A DNA stretch of 64,000 nucleotides from Martelella lutilitoris (GTDB lineage: Bacteria > Pseudomonadota > Alphaproteobacteria > Rhizobiales > Rhizobiaceae), in contig NZ_CP066786.1 in the NCBI RefSeq assembly GCF_016598595.1, positions 2,751,501 through 2,815,500 on the forward strand. Reading direction: 5' to 3'. The stretch's first letter is position 1; every line of letters begins with the position of its first letter. Shown in pieces: positions 10,370 through 18,906 of the stretch. A model generated the notes under the pieces. The model searched no databases, had not been told where the DNA came from, and saw only the letters and a program-made list of their open reading frames with translations. Position numbers and translations under genes: made by a program.

Positions 10370-11911
10370 TCAGTCGACCGAGACTTCCCATACGCGGGGA
10401 TTGCCCTGCCATACGGGGGCGCCTTCGAGGTTCGCGGTTGCCGCCCAGATGTCGACCATGTCGTACATGAACAGGCCCGGCATATCCTCGAGCATCAGCG
10501 TGTGGAAATCGTCGAAGATCTGCTGGCGCTTTTCCTGATCGGTCTCGCGGTAGGCGGCGTCGAGCAGTTCGACGGCCTTTGGATTTTCCCACATCAGCGA
10601 TGTGTTCTCGTCCTTGTCGCCGACATAGAAGCTCATCATCAGCGCCGGATCGAGACGCGGCGAAACCGACTGCGAGATCACTTGGTAATTGCCCGAACGG
10701 CGGCGTTCCACCTGGGTGGCGTAGTCGAGCACCTCGATCTGAATGTTGAGGCCCGCCTGCTGCATCATCGCCTGGGCGATGATCGCCGCCGGGTAGCTCG
10801 GCACATTGCCGCGACGGTTGGCGATGATCGAGATCGGTTCGCCGTTGTAGCCGGCGTCCTTCAATTCCTTCTTCGCCGCCTCGATATCGTAGGGCAGGCA
10901 CTCTTGCTGGGTCTCGCTGTAATAGATCGAGTTGGTCGCGATCATCGAGCAGTTGGGCGTGCCGGTTCCGTTGGAGGCGGCGGCGACAAGCTGCGGCAGA
11001 TCGAGCGCCATGGCCATGGCGCGGCGAACGCCGGGGTTCGAAAGAACCGGATCGCGGGTCTGCATGTAGAACAGGTTCTTGCCGTTGTTGACGGCGACGA
11101 TCAGCTTGCTGTCATCGCGATCCTCGAATTCCGGCATCAGGTCCGGCGAGACTTCGGCGAGATCGAGCGCGCCCGACTGGATGCCGGCCTTCACCGTCGA
11201 GGCATCCGGAACAACCATGAATTTGACGCCGTCGGCGAGCGGGTCCTTGGCCCCGACCGTGCCGTCCGGTTCACCGTCGTTTGGCGGCGAGACATAGGCG
11301 TCATTCTTGGCGAGATGGACATATTCGCCCTTCTTCCACGCGTCCCACTTGAACGGGCCCGTGCCGATCGGCGCTGCGAAGCTGCCGTCCTCGCCCACGG
11401 ATTTCGGCGAGATGATGCCGGTGAAGCCGCATTCCGGGCGGGCCATCAGGCCGAGAAAGACCGCCGAGGGCTCGGCAATCGTCATCGTCACGGTGGCATC
11501 ATCGACCTTCTCGACGCCGGTCAGCTTGACCACGCGGCTGCCGTCGAAATCCGGCAGGCAGCGCCACTTGCTGTCGGCGTCCATGTAGCGGTTCATGGAC
11601 CAGACCACGTCGTCGGCGGTCATCTTGTCGCCATTGTGGAAGGTGACGTCATCGCGCAGCGTGAAGGTATAGGTCAGCCCGTCATCGGACATGGCAACGG
11701 ATTTGGCGAGAAGCGGCTTAACCGCGCCATCCTCGGTATAGCCGACCAGACCTTCGAGAATGTGCATCATGATCGCGTCGGTATTGCCGTCGCGGTTGAC
11801 GCCCGGATCGTTGGAGCGCAGGTCGGAGGAGAGCGCGACGACGATATCGCGCGCGGCCGCCGTCTGGGTGAGCGCTGCCAGCATCACGCCGGCCAGGAGC
11901 AGTTTCTTCAT
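10370..11911 (-). CDS. ABC transporter substrate-binding protein, peptide/dipeptide family
   Basis: The 513-residue protein begins with a Sec signal peptide (MKKLLLAGVMLAALTQTAAA) and continues as a family 5 periplasmic binding protein, with VPDASTVKAGIQSGALDLAE and RRAMAMALDLPQLV typical of the DppA/OppA fold. It captures the ligand for the permease-ATPase genes upstream in the same operon. Ligand identity is unknown; the neighbouring hydrolases hint at a peptide-like or N-acylated compound. Confidence 0.93.
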   Translation of the reverse strand: MKKLLLAGVMLAALTQTAAARDIVVALSSDLRSNDPGVNRDGNTDAIMMHILEGLVGYTEDGAVKPLLAKSVAMSDDGLTYTFTLRDDVTFHNGDKMTADDVVWSMNRYMDADSKWRCLPDFDGSRVVKLTGVEKVDDATVTMTIAEPSAVFLGLMARPECGFTGIISPKSVGEDGSFAAPIGTGPFKWDAWKKGEYVHLAKNDAYVSPPNDGEPDGTVGAKDPLADGVKFMVVPDASTVKAGIQSGALDLAEVSPDLMPEFEDRDDSKLIVAVNNGKNLFYMQTRDPVLSNPGVRRAMAMALDLPQLVAAASNGTGTPNCSMIATNSIYYSETQQECLPYDIEAAKKELKDAGYNGEPISIIANRRGNVPSYPAAIIAQAMMQQAGLNIQIEVLDYATQVERRRSGNYQVISQSVSPRLDPALMMSFYVGDKDENTSLMWENPKAVELLDAAYRETDQEKRQQIFDDFHTLMLEDMPGLFMYDMVDIWAATANLEGAPVWQGNPRVWEVSVD

Positions 11912-11949
11912 GTTTATCCCTCTTTGCTGTTGGTTCTGTTTTCAGGTCT

Positions 11950-12810
11950 TCAAAGTCCGGTGAAACAGGCGCGGGCGAGCCGGCCGATCGTCTCGAGTGC
12001 CACCGTATAGCCGGGAAGCCCGTCCGGCATGGTGAGCGGTACCCCGTCCGTGTAGGCGGCGAGGATGAAGAGCGGCGCGCCGTCGCGATAGACGATGCCC
12101 GCATCCATGCGGCCGCGCTTGCCCCTTCCGCCCTTGCTGGCGATCACGGTATCGAAGGGAAGGCGCGAATGGATGCCGTAGCGCAGGACCTGTGATTTCA
12201 GCATTTTCAGCGCGAAGGCCGACAGTTCCTGCGAGATGCCGAGCCGCGCCGAGGCCTCGGCATCGGTCTGGGCGGCGAGGATCGTGTCGAGCAGCATCAC
12301 CTGGTCGGCCGCCGTCGTCACCGTCACCGCGTCGAGCGGATGGTCATGGGGCAGAGCGATCGGCGGGATCAGGAAGCGGTGACGGGTGCCGGTCATGCCG
12401 ATCTCCGCGCAATAGGCCTGAACCTCGTCCAGCGTCAGCCGCTCGAACACCATGTGGGTGCAGACATTGTCGGAAAGCGTGATCATGCCGGCGATCGCAT
12501 CGCGCAGCGACAGCACCATGCCGGGCGTCATGTGGCGCAGCACGCCGCTGGCCACCTGCTCGGCGTGGCGTGGTTCATAGACGATCTTCTCGTCAAAGCT
12601 GAGCCGCCCCTCCCCGATCGCCTTCAGCGCCGCCATCATGATCGAAATCTTGCGGGTGGAGGCAGACGGTGTTTCCTCGGTGGCACCGCGCTGGATGGTT
12701 TCGCCCGTCAGCAGGTTCTTGACCTTGAAGCGGACGGTGAAATCCTGGGCATCGCAGATTTTTGCGAGTTCGGCGGCCGTCGCTTCGGTCTTTTCGGTTG
12801 TCTCAGTCAT
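11950..12810 (-). CDS. Serine hydrolase of the class A beta-lactamase fold
   Basis: The 286-residue protein shows the penicillin-recognising motifs SxxK (Ser51-Thr-Arg-Lys54), SDN (residues 113-115) and a KGG in place of KTG (VIASKGGRGK). No ExxLN motif is found where class A enzymes keep their deacylating Glu (the stretch reads FLIPPIALP). No signal peptide is visible. A true beta-lactamase role is therefore doubtful; a cytoplasmic amidase or esterase acting on the imported compound is more likely. The start overlaps the end of the ATPase gene by eight bases, so translation is coupled. Confidence 0.8.
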   Translation of the reverse strand: MTETTEKTEATAAELAKICDAQDFTVRFKVKNLLTGETIQRGATEETPSASTRKISIMMAALKAIGEGRLSFDEKIVYEPRHAEQVASGVLRHMTPGMVLSLRDAIAGMITLSDNVCTHMVFERLTLDEVQAYCAEIGMTGTRHRFLIPPIALPHDHPLDAVTVTTAADQVMLLDTILAAQTDAEASARLGISQELSAFALKMLKSQVLRYGIHSRLPFDTVIASKGGRGKRGRMDAGIVYRDGAPLFILAAYTDGVPLTMPDGLPGYTVALETIGRLARACFTGL

Positions 12811-14437
12811 CTTGTTCCTCCAGACGCCATTTGAGCTTGACGCCGCCGGTCTCGTTGAAATCGAGCGCGGGAATGGCCGAAAGCAGCCGTTGCGTATAGG
12901 CGTGCTGCGGACGGTCGAAGATCTCGTCGCGCGGGCCTTCCTCGACGATCTTGCCGTGCTGCATCACGATCACCCGGTCGGCGATCTGCTCGACCACGGA
13001 AAGGTCGTGGCTGATGAACAGGCAGGAGAAGCCGTGCTTCTTCTGCAGGTCGGCGAACAGCGCCAGCACCTGCGCCCTCACCGTCACGTCGAGCGCGGAC
13101 ACCGGTTCGTCGGCGATCAGCAGTTTCGGCTCGCGCACCACGGCGCGGGCGATTGCCACGCGCTGGCGCTGGCCGCCGGAAAGCTCGTGCGGCAGCCGCT
13201 CGGCGAATTCGCCGGGCAGGCCTACTTCGGCAAGGGTCGCAAGCGCCCGTCGGCGCCGTTCGGCGGCGTTGACCCCGGGCATGGTGCGCAGCGCCTCTTC
13301 GACAAGCTTGACGATCGACATGCGCGGGTCGAGGGAGGAGTACGGGTCCTGAAACACCATCTGGCAATTCTGCCGATAGTCCGCCCAGTCCCGTTCGCGC
13401 GGCTTGCCGTTGAACAGGATATCGCCCTCGGTCTGGTGAATGAGGCCGGCGATGGTGCGCCCGAGCGTGGTCTTGCCGGAGCCCGAGCCGCCGACCAGCG
13501 CCACCACCTCGGCCTGGCGGATATCGACCGAGACGCCGTGCAGGGCGCGCTTGGCCTGGCCCTTGCGAAACAGCGCGCCGGCCTTGTGGTAGTCGACGAT
13601 CACGTTCTTGACGGACAGCACCGGCGTATCGTCCGGCCGGAACACACGGGTTTCGCCGCGCCCCGGCAGCGATGACAGCAGCTTGCGGGTATAGGCATGC
13701 TGCGGGTTTGTCAGAATGTCGTCGGTGGTGCCGCTTTCGACCACGACGCCCTTTTCCATCACCGCGATGCGGCTGGTATAGCGCGCGACCATCGGCAGGT
13801 CGTGGCTGATCAGAAGCACCGCCGTGCCTTCAGCGCGGGTCAACTCCACCATCAACTCCATCACATCGCGCTGGATCACCGCGTCGAGCGCCGTCGTCGG
13901 CTCGTCGGCGATGAGCAGCGCCGGTTTCAGCAGCATGACCGAGGCAAGCATGATGCGCTGGCGCATGCCGCCGGAAAACTCATGCGGATAGGCTGACAGC
14001 GCGCCCTTCGGATCGACGATGCCGACCCTCTCCAGCATGGCGAGGATCGCGTCCCGGCGCTTCTCGCGGGAAAGCCCAGTGTGAAGCTTCAACCCTTCCT
14101 CAAGCTGCCGGCCGATAGTCATCGACGGGTTCAGCGAGGTCATCGGCTCCTGGAACACCATGCCGATCCGCGCGCCGCGCAGCGATCTCAGATCAGGCGG
14201 GCTCATGGTCAGCGTGTCGCGGCCCTCGAACACGGTCTCGCCGCTCACCGGCGTGATGCCGGCGGGCAGAAGCGACATCAGCGCGCGGGTCGCCAGCGTC
14301 TTGCCGGAACCCGATTCGCCGACAATGCCGAAGATCTCGCCGGGCCGCACATCGAAGGAGACATTGTCGACGAGCTTCACGCCATTGCCGAGTGCGAGCG
14401 TCAGGTCGCGGACGGAAAGGAGAATATCCCTCATCAT
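12803..14437 (-). CDS. ABC transporter ATP-binding protein, DppD-DppF fusion
   Basis: Two complete ATPase domains lie in one 544-residue chain. The first has Walker A GESGSGKTLATR, signature EFSGGMRQRI and Walker B LLIADEPTTALD. The second has GGSGSGKTTLGRT, ELSGGQRQRVA and LLIADEPVSALD. Such fused pairs are common in peptide-type importers and replace separate DppD and DppF. The gene overlaps the permease gene by an ATGA. Confidence 0.95.
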   Translation of the reverse strand: MMRDILLSVRDLTLALGNGVKLVDNVSFDVRPGEIFGIVGESGSGKTLATRALMSLLPAGITPVSGETVFEGRDTLTMSPPDLRSLRGARIGMVFQEPMTSLNPSMTIGRQLEEGLKLHTGLSREKRRDAILAMLERVGIVDPKGALSAYPHEFSGGMRQRIMLASVMLLKPALLIADEPTTALDAVIQRDVMELMVELTRAEGTAVLLISHDLPMVARYTSRIAVMEKGVVVESGTTDDILTNPQHAYTRKLLSSLPGRGETRVFRPDDTPVLSVKNVIVDYHKAGALFRKGQAKRALHGVSVDIRQAEVVALVGGSGSGKTTLGRTIAGLIHQTEGDILFNGKPRERDWADYRQNCQMVFQDPYSSLDPRMSIVKLVEEALRTMPGVNAAERRRRALATLAEVGLPGEFAERLPHELSGGQRQRVAIARAVVREPKLLIADEPVSALDVTVRAQVLALFADLQKKHGFSCLFISHDLSVVEQIADRVIVMQHGKIVEEGPRDEIFDRPQHAYTQRLLSAIPALDFNETGGVKLKWRLEEQDD

Positions 14438-15252
14438 TTAAGCCCCCTCATGCGCGGGTCGAGCCGGTCGCGCAGCGCGTCTCCCAGAAGATTGATGCCG
14501 AGCAGCGTGAGCGCGATGCAGAGGCCGGGGAACACGCCGAGCCAGACGGCCTGCTCGATGAACGGCCGGCCGGCGGCCAGCATGTTGCCCCAGGTGGGCG
14601 CGGGCGGCGGCACGCCGAGGCCGAGGAAGGAGAGAGCGCTTTCAGACAGGATCGCCCAGCCGAACATGGTGGTCGCCAGCACCGACATCGGCGCCAGGCA
14701 ATTGGGCAGGATATGGCGGAACACCGTGTAGAACTCGCTGTTGCCCATCAGCTTCGAGGCCTCGATGAATTCCGATTCCCGCAGCGTCAGCACCACGCCG
14801 CGCACCAGTCGCGCCATCGACGGCGTGTAGGCGATGCCGAGTGCAAAAATGATGCCGTACTGGTTGGCCCCGAAGACGGCGAGCAGGCCGAGTGCGAGAA
14901 GAATGCCCGGAAAGGCGAGCAGCGCATTGTTGACGGCCATGATCAGCCCGTCCGTCAGCCCGCGCGTATAGCCGCTGACGAGGCCGATCAGCGTGCCCAT
15001 GAAAACAGTGAAGGTGACGGTCAGTGTGCCGATCCACACGCTGGCGCCGGCGCCGACCATGATCCGGCTCAGCACGTCGCGGCCGAATTCGTCCGTGCCC
15101 ATCCAGTGGGCAAGGCTCGGCGGTTTCAGCCGGGCGACGAAATCGAGTTTGAGCGGATCGTAGGGCGTCCAGAACGCGCCGAGCAGAGCAACAACGAGCA
15201 GAAGGCCGATCAGGAAACCGCCGATTGCGGCATTATAGGACAGTTTTCTCAT
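14434..15252 (-). CDS. ABC transporter permease, DppC type
   Basis: The product starts MRKLSYNAAIGGFLIGLLLV at 15252 and has 272 residues. The frame is open upstream, but that part is antisense-like and overlaps the other permease gene. The DppC features are a long N-terminal helix, the GTDEFGRDVLSR motif and the coupling loop EASKLMGNSEF. It pairs with the DppB-type permease, overlapping it by ATGA. Confidence 0.95.
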   Translation of the reverse strand: MRKLSYNAAIGGFLIGLLLVVALLGAFWTPYDPLKLDFVARLKPPSLAHWMGTDEFGRDVLSRIMVGAGASVWIGTLTVTFTVFMGTLIGLVSGYTRGLTDGLIMAVNNALLAFPGILLALGLLAVFGANQYGIIFALGIAYTPSMARLVRGVVLTLRESEFIEASKLMGNSEFYTVFRHILPNCLAPMSVLATTMFGWAILSESALSFLGLGVPPPAPTWGNMLAAGRPFIEQAVWLGVFPGLCIALTLLGINLLGDALRDRLDPRMRGLK

Positions 15253-16193
15253 TGTGCCGTCACCCGGGGATCGAACAGCGGATAGAACAGATCGATGATC
15301 AGGTTGACGACGACATAGGAGAGCGCCACGAACAGCAGGCAGCCCTGGATGACCGGGTAATCCCGCTGGAAAATGCTGTCGACCATCAGCCGGCCGAGGC
15401 CGGGGATCGAGAACACGGTCTCGATCACGGCGATGCCGCCGAGCAGATTGCCGAGGATCAGGCCGATCATCGTCCAGGTCGGGCCGAAGGCGTTCTTGAA
15501 GGCGTGACGCCACAGAACGGCCATTTCGGAAAGCCCCTTGGCGCGGGCATGGGTGATGTAATCCAGCCGCAGGACTTCGAGCGTCGAGGCGCGGGACATG
15601 CGCAGCAGCACGCCCATCTCATGCATGACGAGGGTGGCGACCGGCAGGATGATATAGATCAGGCCCTCGGTGAAATTGTCGCGCAGCGAGACATAGCCCA
15701 GCACCGGCAGCCAGCCGAGCTTCAGTCCGAACAGCAGAAGCAGCAGCAAGCCGAGCCAGAAGGTGGGGATCGAAAGAAGCAGCGTCGCGCTGCCGACAAG
15801 CGCGAGGTCCGTCACCGAATTCTGCCGCCACGCCGCGATAATGCCCGCGGGCACGGCCAGAATGGCGGCGAGCACCACCGCGATCAGCACGATCTCGCCG
15901 CTGATGACGAAGCGCGAGGCGACCAGCGGCAGCACCGGCTCGTCATTGATGATCGAGCGGCCAAGGTCGCCGGAGAGCGCGTTCTCGCTCCAGATCAGGA
16001 ATTGCTGCGGCAGCGGTTTGTCGAGCCCGAGCTCGGTCTCGAGCGCGGCGATCTGCCGGTCATCGGCCATGTCGCCGAGCAACAGTTCCGCCGGATTGCC
16101 GGGAATGAGACGGATCAGGCCGAACACCGTGATCGATACGATGATCACCGTCGGTATCGCCATCGCGACGCGATGGAGGAAAAATCTCAGCAT
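15249..16193 (-). CDS. ABC transporter permease, DppB type
   Basis: The 314-residue inner-membrane permease has about six helices. It starts MLRFFLHRVAMAIPTVIIVS and carries the binding-protein-dependent transport signature HARAKGLSEMAVLWRHAFKNA that contacts the ATPase. It is the first gene of the operon; a promoter with an adjacent inverted repeat lies 54-103 nt upstream. Confidence 0.95.
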   Translation of the reverse strand: MLRFFLHRVAMAIPTVIIVSITVFGLIRLIPGNPAELLLGDMADDRQIAALETELGLDKPLPQQFLIWSENALSGDLGRSIINDEPVLPLVASRFVISGEIVLIAVVLAAILAVPAGIIAAWRQNSVTDLALVGSATLLLSIPTFWLGLLLLLLFGLKLGWLPVLGYVSLRDNFTEGLIYIILPVATLVMHEMGVLLRMSRASTLEVLRLDYITHARAKGLSEMAVLWRHAFKNAFGPTWTMIGLILGNLLGGIAVIETVFSIPGLGRLMVDSIFQRDYPVIQGCLLFVALSYVVVNLIIDLFYPLFDPRVTAQ

Positions 16194-16246
16194 CGGAACC
16201 CCTCTGAGACCTGCCTTTTACGGCGGCAGGCTTGCTTATTGACAAA

Positions 16247-16296
16247 AGTATGACAAAGCCAAAAACTTGCCGCAATACTATGAATATTTTCATAGT
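16247..16296 (-). promoter_or_regulatory. Promoter and LysR-type operator of the ABC operon
   Basis: On the minus strand, -35 TTGCGG (16275-16270) and -10 CATACT (16252-16247) are spaced by exactly 17 bases. Directly upstream of the -35, at 16277-16296, is a perfect inverted repeat with arms ACTATGAA and TTCATAGT and a 4-base AT spacer. This is the placement expected for activation by the LysR regulator encoded 60 nt upstream. Binding by that protein is inferred. Confidence 0.65.
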
Positions 16297-16358
16297 CATA
16301 TGCAGCCGCGCGCACCGTTCATGGGCGTTCCGGCGAGAGAACCGGCAGCGCGGAATGT

Positions 16359-17264
16359 CTAGTCGTCCACCTGCGAGCGCTCGATCTGGCGCTTCAGCGC
16401 CGCCATCAGCCCTTTGGCGGCAAGCGACATCGGCACGCCCTCGGCCGACGCGATCCCGAAGCGCTGCGTCAACTTCGGCTCGAAGACCCGCTGCACCACG
16501 GGCAAGTGCTTGTAGAGATTGGCGTAGAAACTGCTGGCAAGCGCGATCCCCAGCCCCTCGGCGGCATAGGCGCAGGCGGAGGAGTTGGAATGGGTTTCGA
16601 TGCGCACGTCTGGGCGGACGGCCTCGTTCTGCAACAGCCGGTCGAGCATCACCCGATGGGCGCGCAGCCGGCCGAGCATGATCAGCGGTTCGCCGCGCAG
16701 GTCCTCGGGCCGGATGACGTCACGCGCGGCCAGCCGGTGATCACGGTGCATGACGGCAACGCTGCGGCCTTCGGCGACGATCTCGAGACGAATGCCCGGT
16801 CCGATTTCGCCTTCGTGGCGCAAGAAGCCGAAATCGATCACCCGCTGATCAATCATCCGCTGGATGGTCATGGTCGTTTCAAAGAAGGTCTCGACCCTGA
16901 CGCCGGGAAAGCCGTCCCGGTAGTCCTTCAGCATGGCAGGGGCGAAGTTCTCCCACATGCTGCTGGGAAGGCCGATGCGGACGACCTCCGTCTCCGACGC
17001 GCCGGTGCGGATTTCGTCGGCGAGCTGGCTGAAACGGGCCAGGTTGAGAAGCACGGTCTTCGCCTCCTCTTCCAGCGTCCGCGCCTCGGGCGTCGGCACC
17101 AGCCGCCCCTTGACGCGCTGAAACAGCGTCAGGTCGAGATCGGATTCGAGCTGCTGGATGAGACGGCTGACGCCCGACTGGCTGAGACCGGTGCTCCTGG
17201 CCGCGCTCATCGTCGAACCGGTCGAGAGCACCGCACGGAAGACTTCGAGCTGCTTGATGTTCAT
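16359..17264 (-). CDS. LysR family transcriptional regulator
   Basis: The 301-residue regulator has an N-terminal winged helix (LEVFRAVLSTGSTMSAARSTGLSQSGVSRLIQQLE) and a C-terminal effector-binding domain (VVRIGLPSSMWENFAP onwards). It lies upstream of the peptide-type ABC operon on the same strand, so it is the likely local regulator of that operon. An inverted repeat before its own start suggests autoregulation. Confidence 0.93.
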   Translation of the reverse strand: MNIKQLEVFRAVLSTGSTMSAARSTGLSQSGVSRLIQQLESDLDLTLFQRVKGRLVPTPEARTLEEEAKTVLLNLARFSQLADEIRTGASETEVVRIGLPSSMWENFAPAMLKDYRDGFPGVRVETFFETTMTIQRMIDQRVIDFGFLRHEGEIGPGIRLEIVAEGRSVAVMHRDHRLAARDVIRPEDLRGEPLIMLGRLRAHRVMLDRLLQNEAVRPDVRIETHSNSSACAYAAEGLGIALASSFYANLYKHLPVVQRVFEPKLTQRFGIASAEGVPMSLAAKGLMAALKRQIERSQVDD

Positions 17265-17285
17265 GCGATGTCGTCTCTCGGCGCG

Positions 17286-17308
17286 TTAATCTGCCGTCGG
17301 AAGATTAA
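17286..17308 (-). promoter_or_regulatory. Inverted repeat, probable LysR autoregulatory site
   Basis: A 7-bp perfect inverted repeat, TTAATCT and AGATTAA with a 9-bp spacer, lies 22 bp upstream of the lysR start codon. Spacing and AT-rich arms fit a LysR-type binding site. Confidence 0.55.
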
Positions 17309-17419
17309 GCCATCCGCGCCGCGCTGTCATGCGGCAGGCGGGATGACGACCCGAGGCCGAAATCGCGGTCCCTTGAAGCCAGCGGCCGCGCGCCGAAACA
17401 AAAAATGAAGGTGGGAACC

Positions 17420-17522
17420 TGGAGCGGGTAGCGGGAATCGAACCCGCATATTCAGCTTGGAAGGCTATTAATTCTGCCAATGGAATCAATGCGACGTTTC
17501 AATGTTGCAATGACCCGCTCCA
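17420..17522 (-). other. Prophage attachment junction: tRNA-Gly(UCC) 3' half within a tRNA-like structure
   Basis: Bases 17420-17466 on the minus strand are the anticodon loop (CTTCCAA, anticodon UCC), T arm and encoded CCA end of a normal tRNA-Gly. The 5' half is not a normal tRNA-Gly. The anticodon stem has a mismatch, a D-arm-like hairpin (GATTC/GAATT) follows, and 25 extra bases separate it from a 10-bp inverted repeat of the acceptor end (TGGAGCGGGT against ACCCGCTCCA at 17513-17522). Host genes lie on the 3' side and phage genes on the 5' side. This is the displaced 3' fragment left when a phage integrates in a tRNA gene. Confidence 0.75.
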
Positions 17523-17551
17523 CTTAGGCCACCAGAATGTTTCACTGGTGT

Positions 17552-17866
17552 TCACGGTCGCGGCTTGCGCCACTTTTTCGACGGGGCAAAAGCGCCCTTG
17601 CTGTCGGTGCAGAATTCGCGGAGGTTGACCGGGATAATGGAAAGCTCGTGCTCTTCTTCAAGCGCGGCGGCTTCATCAAGAGCGTTGACGAACATATCGC
17701 GCAACTCCCCGGCCCGCTCGATGACCTTGGCACGGGCCTTTTCCTTTTCCTCTTTCTCGCGTTCGTGTAGCTCGTGTTCGATCTCTGTCATTCGGCGTCT
17801 CAATTCTGCCGCCGACATCTCTTTCAGTTCCGGCCGATGCCTATTCGGCGTCTGGATATCTGCCAT
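17552..17866 (-). CDS. Hypothetical coiled-coil phage protein
   Basis: The 104-residue protein is highly charged, with a predicted helix or coiled coil from about residue 17 to 70 (AELRRRMTEIEHELHEREKEEKEKARAKV), and no membrane segment. It is the last minus-strand gene before the attachment site. I recognise no family. Its position beyond the lysis genes suggests an accessory role. Confidence 0.6.
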   Translation of the reverse strand: MADIQTPNRHRPELKEMSAAELRRRMTEIEHELHEREKEEKEKARAKVIERAGELRDMFVNALDEAAALEEEHELSIIPVNLREFCTDSKGAFAPSKKWRKPRP

Positions 17867-17919
17867 TGCTCATCTCCTATATGGTCCCGGAGATGAGATT
17901 GCACGGCCTGTCTATGCGG

Positions 17920-18282
17920 TCAAGGCCTCTTGTCTTCACCGCGATGAGCGAACGTGTCGAGACGATCCCCTAGGCGATTTAAGGCATCCACGATGCGGCT
18001 TTCCATTCGGTTCATAACCTCAGTCGAGGCGTAGTTCCTGGCGACGTGCTCACGGAAGTCAGACATTTCTTCTCTGATTTTGGCCCTCTCCGTTTCGTCC
18101 TTCGCGGCTAATTCCTTAATGGTCGCTCTGATTTCCGCCTTCTTGATCCGGATATCCTCGATATCGGCCCGGTTCTCTGCCGACTTGTCCGCTGCCCTGA
18201 CGATGAAAACAACGCCCGTAATTCCCATTCCGACCACAACCACGGCAAGTGATGCAATCGCTATCAATGTGTCAGTTTCCAT
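17920..18282 (-). CDS. Phage membrane protein with coiled coil, lysis-associated
   Basis: This 120-residue protein has one N-terminal membrane helix (LIAIASLAVVVVGMGITGVVFIVRA, residues 5-30). A long charged helix with heptad spacing follows to about residue 100. The topology resembles small phage membrane proteins next to holins or spanin-like proteins. Its place among the lysis genes supports a role in envelope disruption, but that is inference. Confidence 0.6.
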   Translation of the reverse strand: METDTLIAIASLAVVVVGMGITGVVFIVRAADKSAENRADIEDIRIKKAEIRATIKELAAKDETERAKIREEMSDFREHVARNYASTEVMNRMESRIVDALNRLGDRLDTFAHRGEDKRP

Positions 18283-18322
18283 GTGCTGCCGTCCCCGCGC
18301 GCTTATTCAATCCCAAGGCCGG

Positions 18323-18718
18323 TCAGCGCCGCCCCATTCTCGATGCGATCTTTTCCGCCGCCGCGACACCCGCGCCTGTGAAAAAGATGTTCTGCCAAAC
18401 CGTGTCGGCGTATTCCTTCAACTGCGGAGGAAGCTCTGCGACATCTGGAAGAGCACCGTTCAAGAGGGTGTCAAGCACGCCCCAGCCGAACCATGCCGCT
18501 GTCGGGATCGCCGCAATCGACCACGCGACCCAAAACATGCGGTGCGCCATGCCCTCTTTGATCACCGAGGCTTGCTGGTTGAGGGCGTCAATCGTCACTT
18601 CAGCCTGAATGCGGTCCTTGTCGTTCTGAGCGTTCAGCTTCGCCTCATAGGCGCGCTGTAGGGCTCCGGCGACATCGCCGGTTAGCCATTTGAGAAGCCA
18701 TTGCATCAGAGCTTCCAT
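18323..18718 (-). CDS. Putative phage holin
   Basis: The 131-residue protein has a charged N-terminal helix and two hydrophobic stretches, about residues 62-86 (MFWVAWSIAAIPTAAWFGWG) and 111-125 (IFFTGAGVAAAEKI). The tail is positively charged (ASRMGRR). Size, topology and position directly after the endolysin genes fit a holin that releases the endolysin. It overlaps the neighbouring small membrane gene by 13 bases. Confidence 0.6.
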   Translation of the reverse strand: MEALMQWLLKWLTGDVAGALQRAYEAKLNAQNDKDRIQAEVTIDALNQQASVIKEGMAHRMFWVAWSIAAIPTAAWFGWGVLDTLLNGALPDVAELPPQLKEYADTVWQNIFFTGAGVAAAEKIASRMGRR

Positions 18719-18906
18719 CCGTTGCGCTTGGCGAGCTTGTAAACCCGCTCCGTTGCCACGCCGATGACCACCGACAGGACAGCGGACACGACCGCGACAA
18801 CATCGGGGTCAGACGCAAGCTCTTTGCCAACGGCAAGACCGAACAGCGCGCCGGCACCATAGCGCAGAGCGATGCGGGCCGTTGGCCCCATGAGTGCGTT
18901 CATCAT
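18706..18906 (-). CDS. Small phage membrane protein in the lysis cassette
   Basis: The ATG at 18906 overlaps the endolysin stop codon (ATGA), giving 66 residues. Two hydrophobic segments are present: about 8-25 (ARIALRYGAGALFGLAVG) and 33-50 (VVAVVSAVLSVVIGVAT). It may be a second holin or an antiholin. Longer upstream starts would overlap the endolysin gene and lack support. Confidence 0.6.
   Translation of the reverse strand: MMNALMGPTARIALRYGAGALFGLAVGKELASDPDVVAVVSAVLSVVIGVATERVYKLAKRNGWKL

Noticed and set aside
11950..12810. Antibiotic-resistance class A beta-lactamase
   Set aside because: SxxK and SDN are present, but the ExxLN motif and an export signal are not, and it lies within a nutrient-import operon.
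17420..17522. Functional tRNA-Gly gene
   Set aside because: The 103-nt span is too long, the anticodon stem is mismatched and 25 extra bases separate acceptor and D arm. It fits a phage-disrupted copy better.
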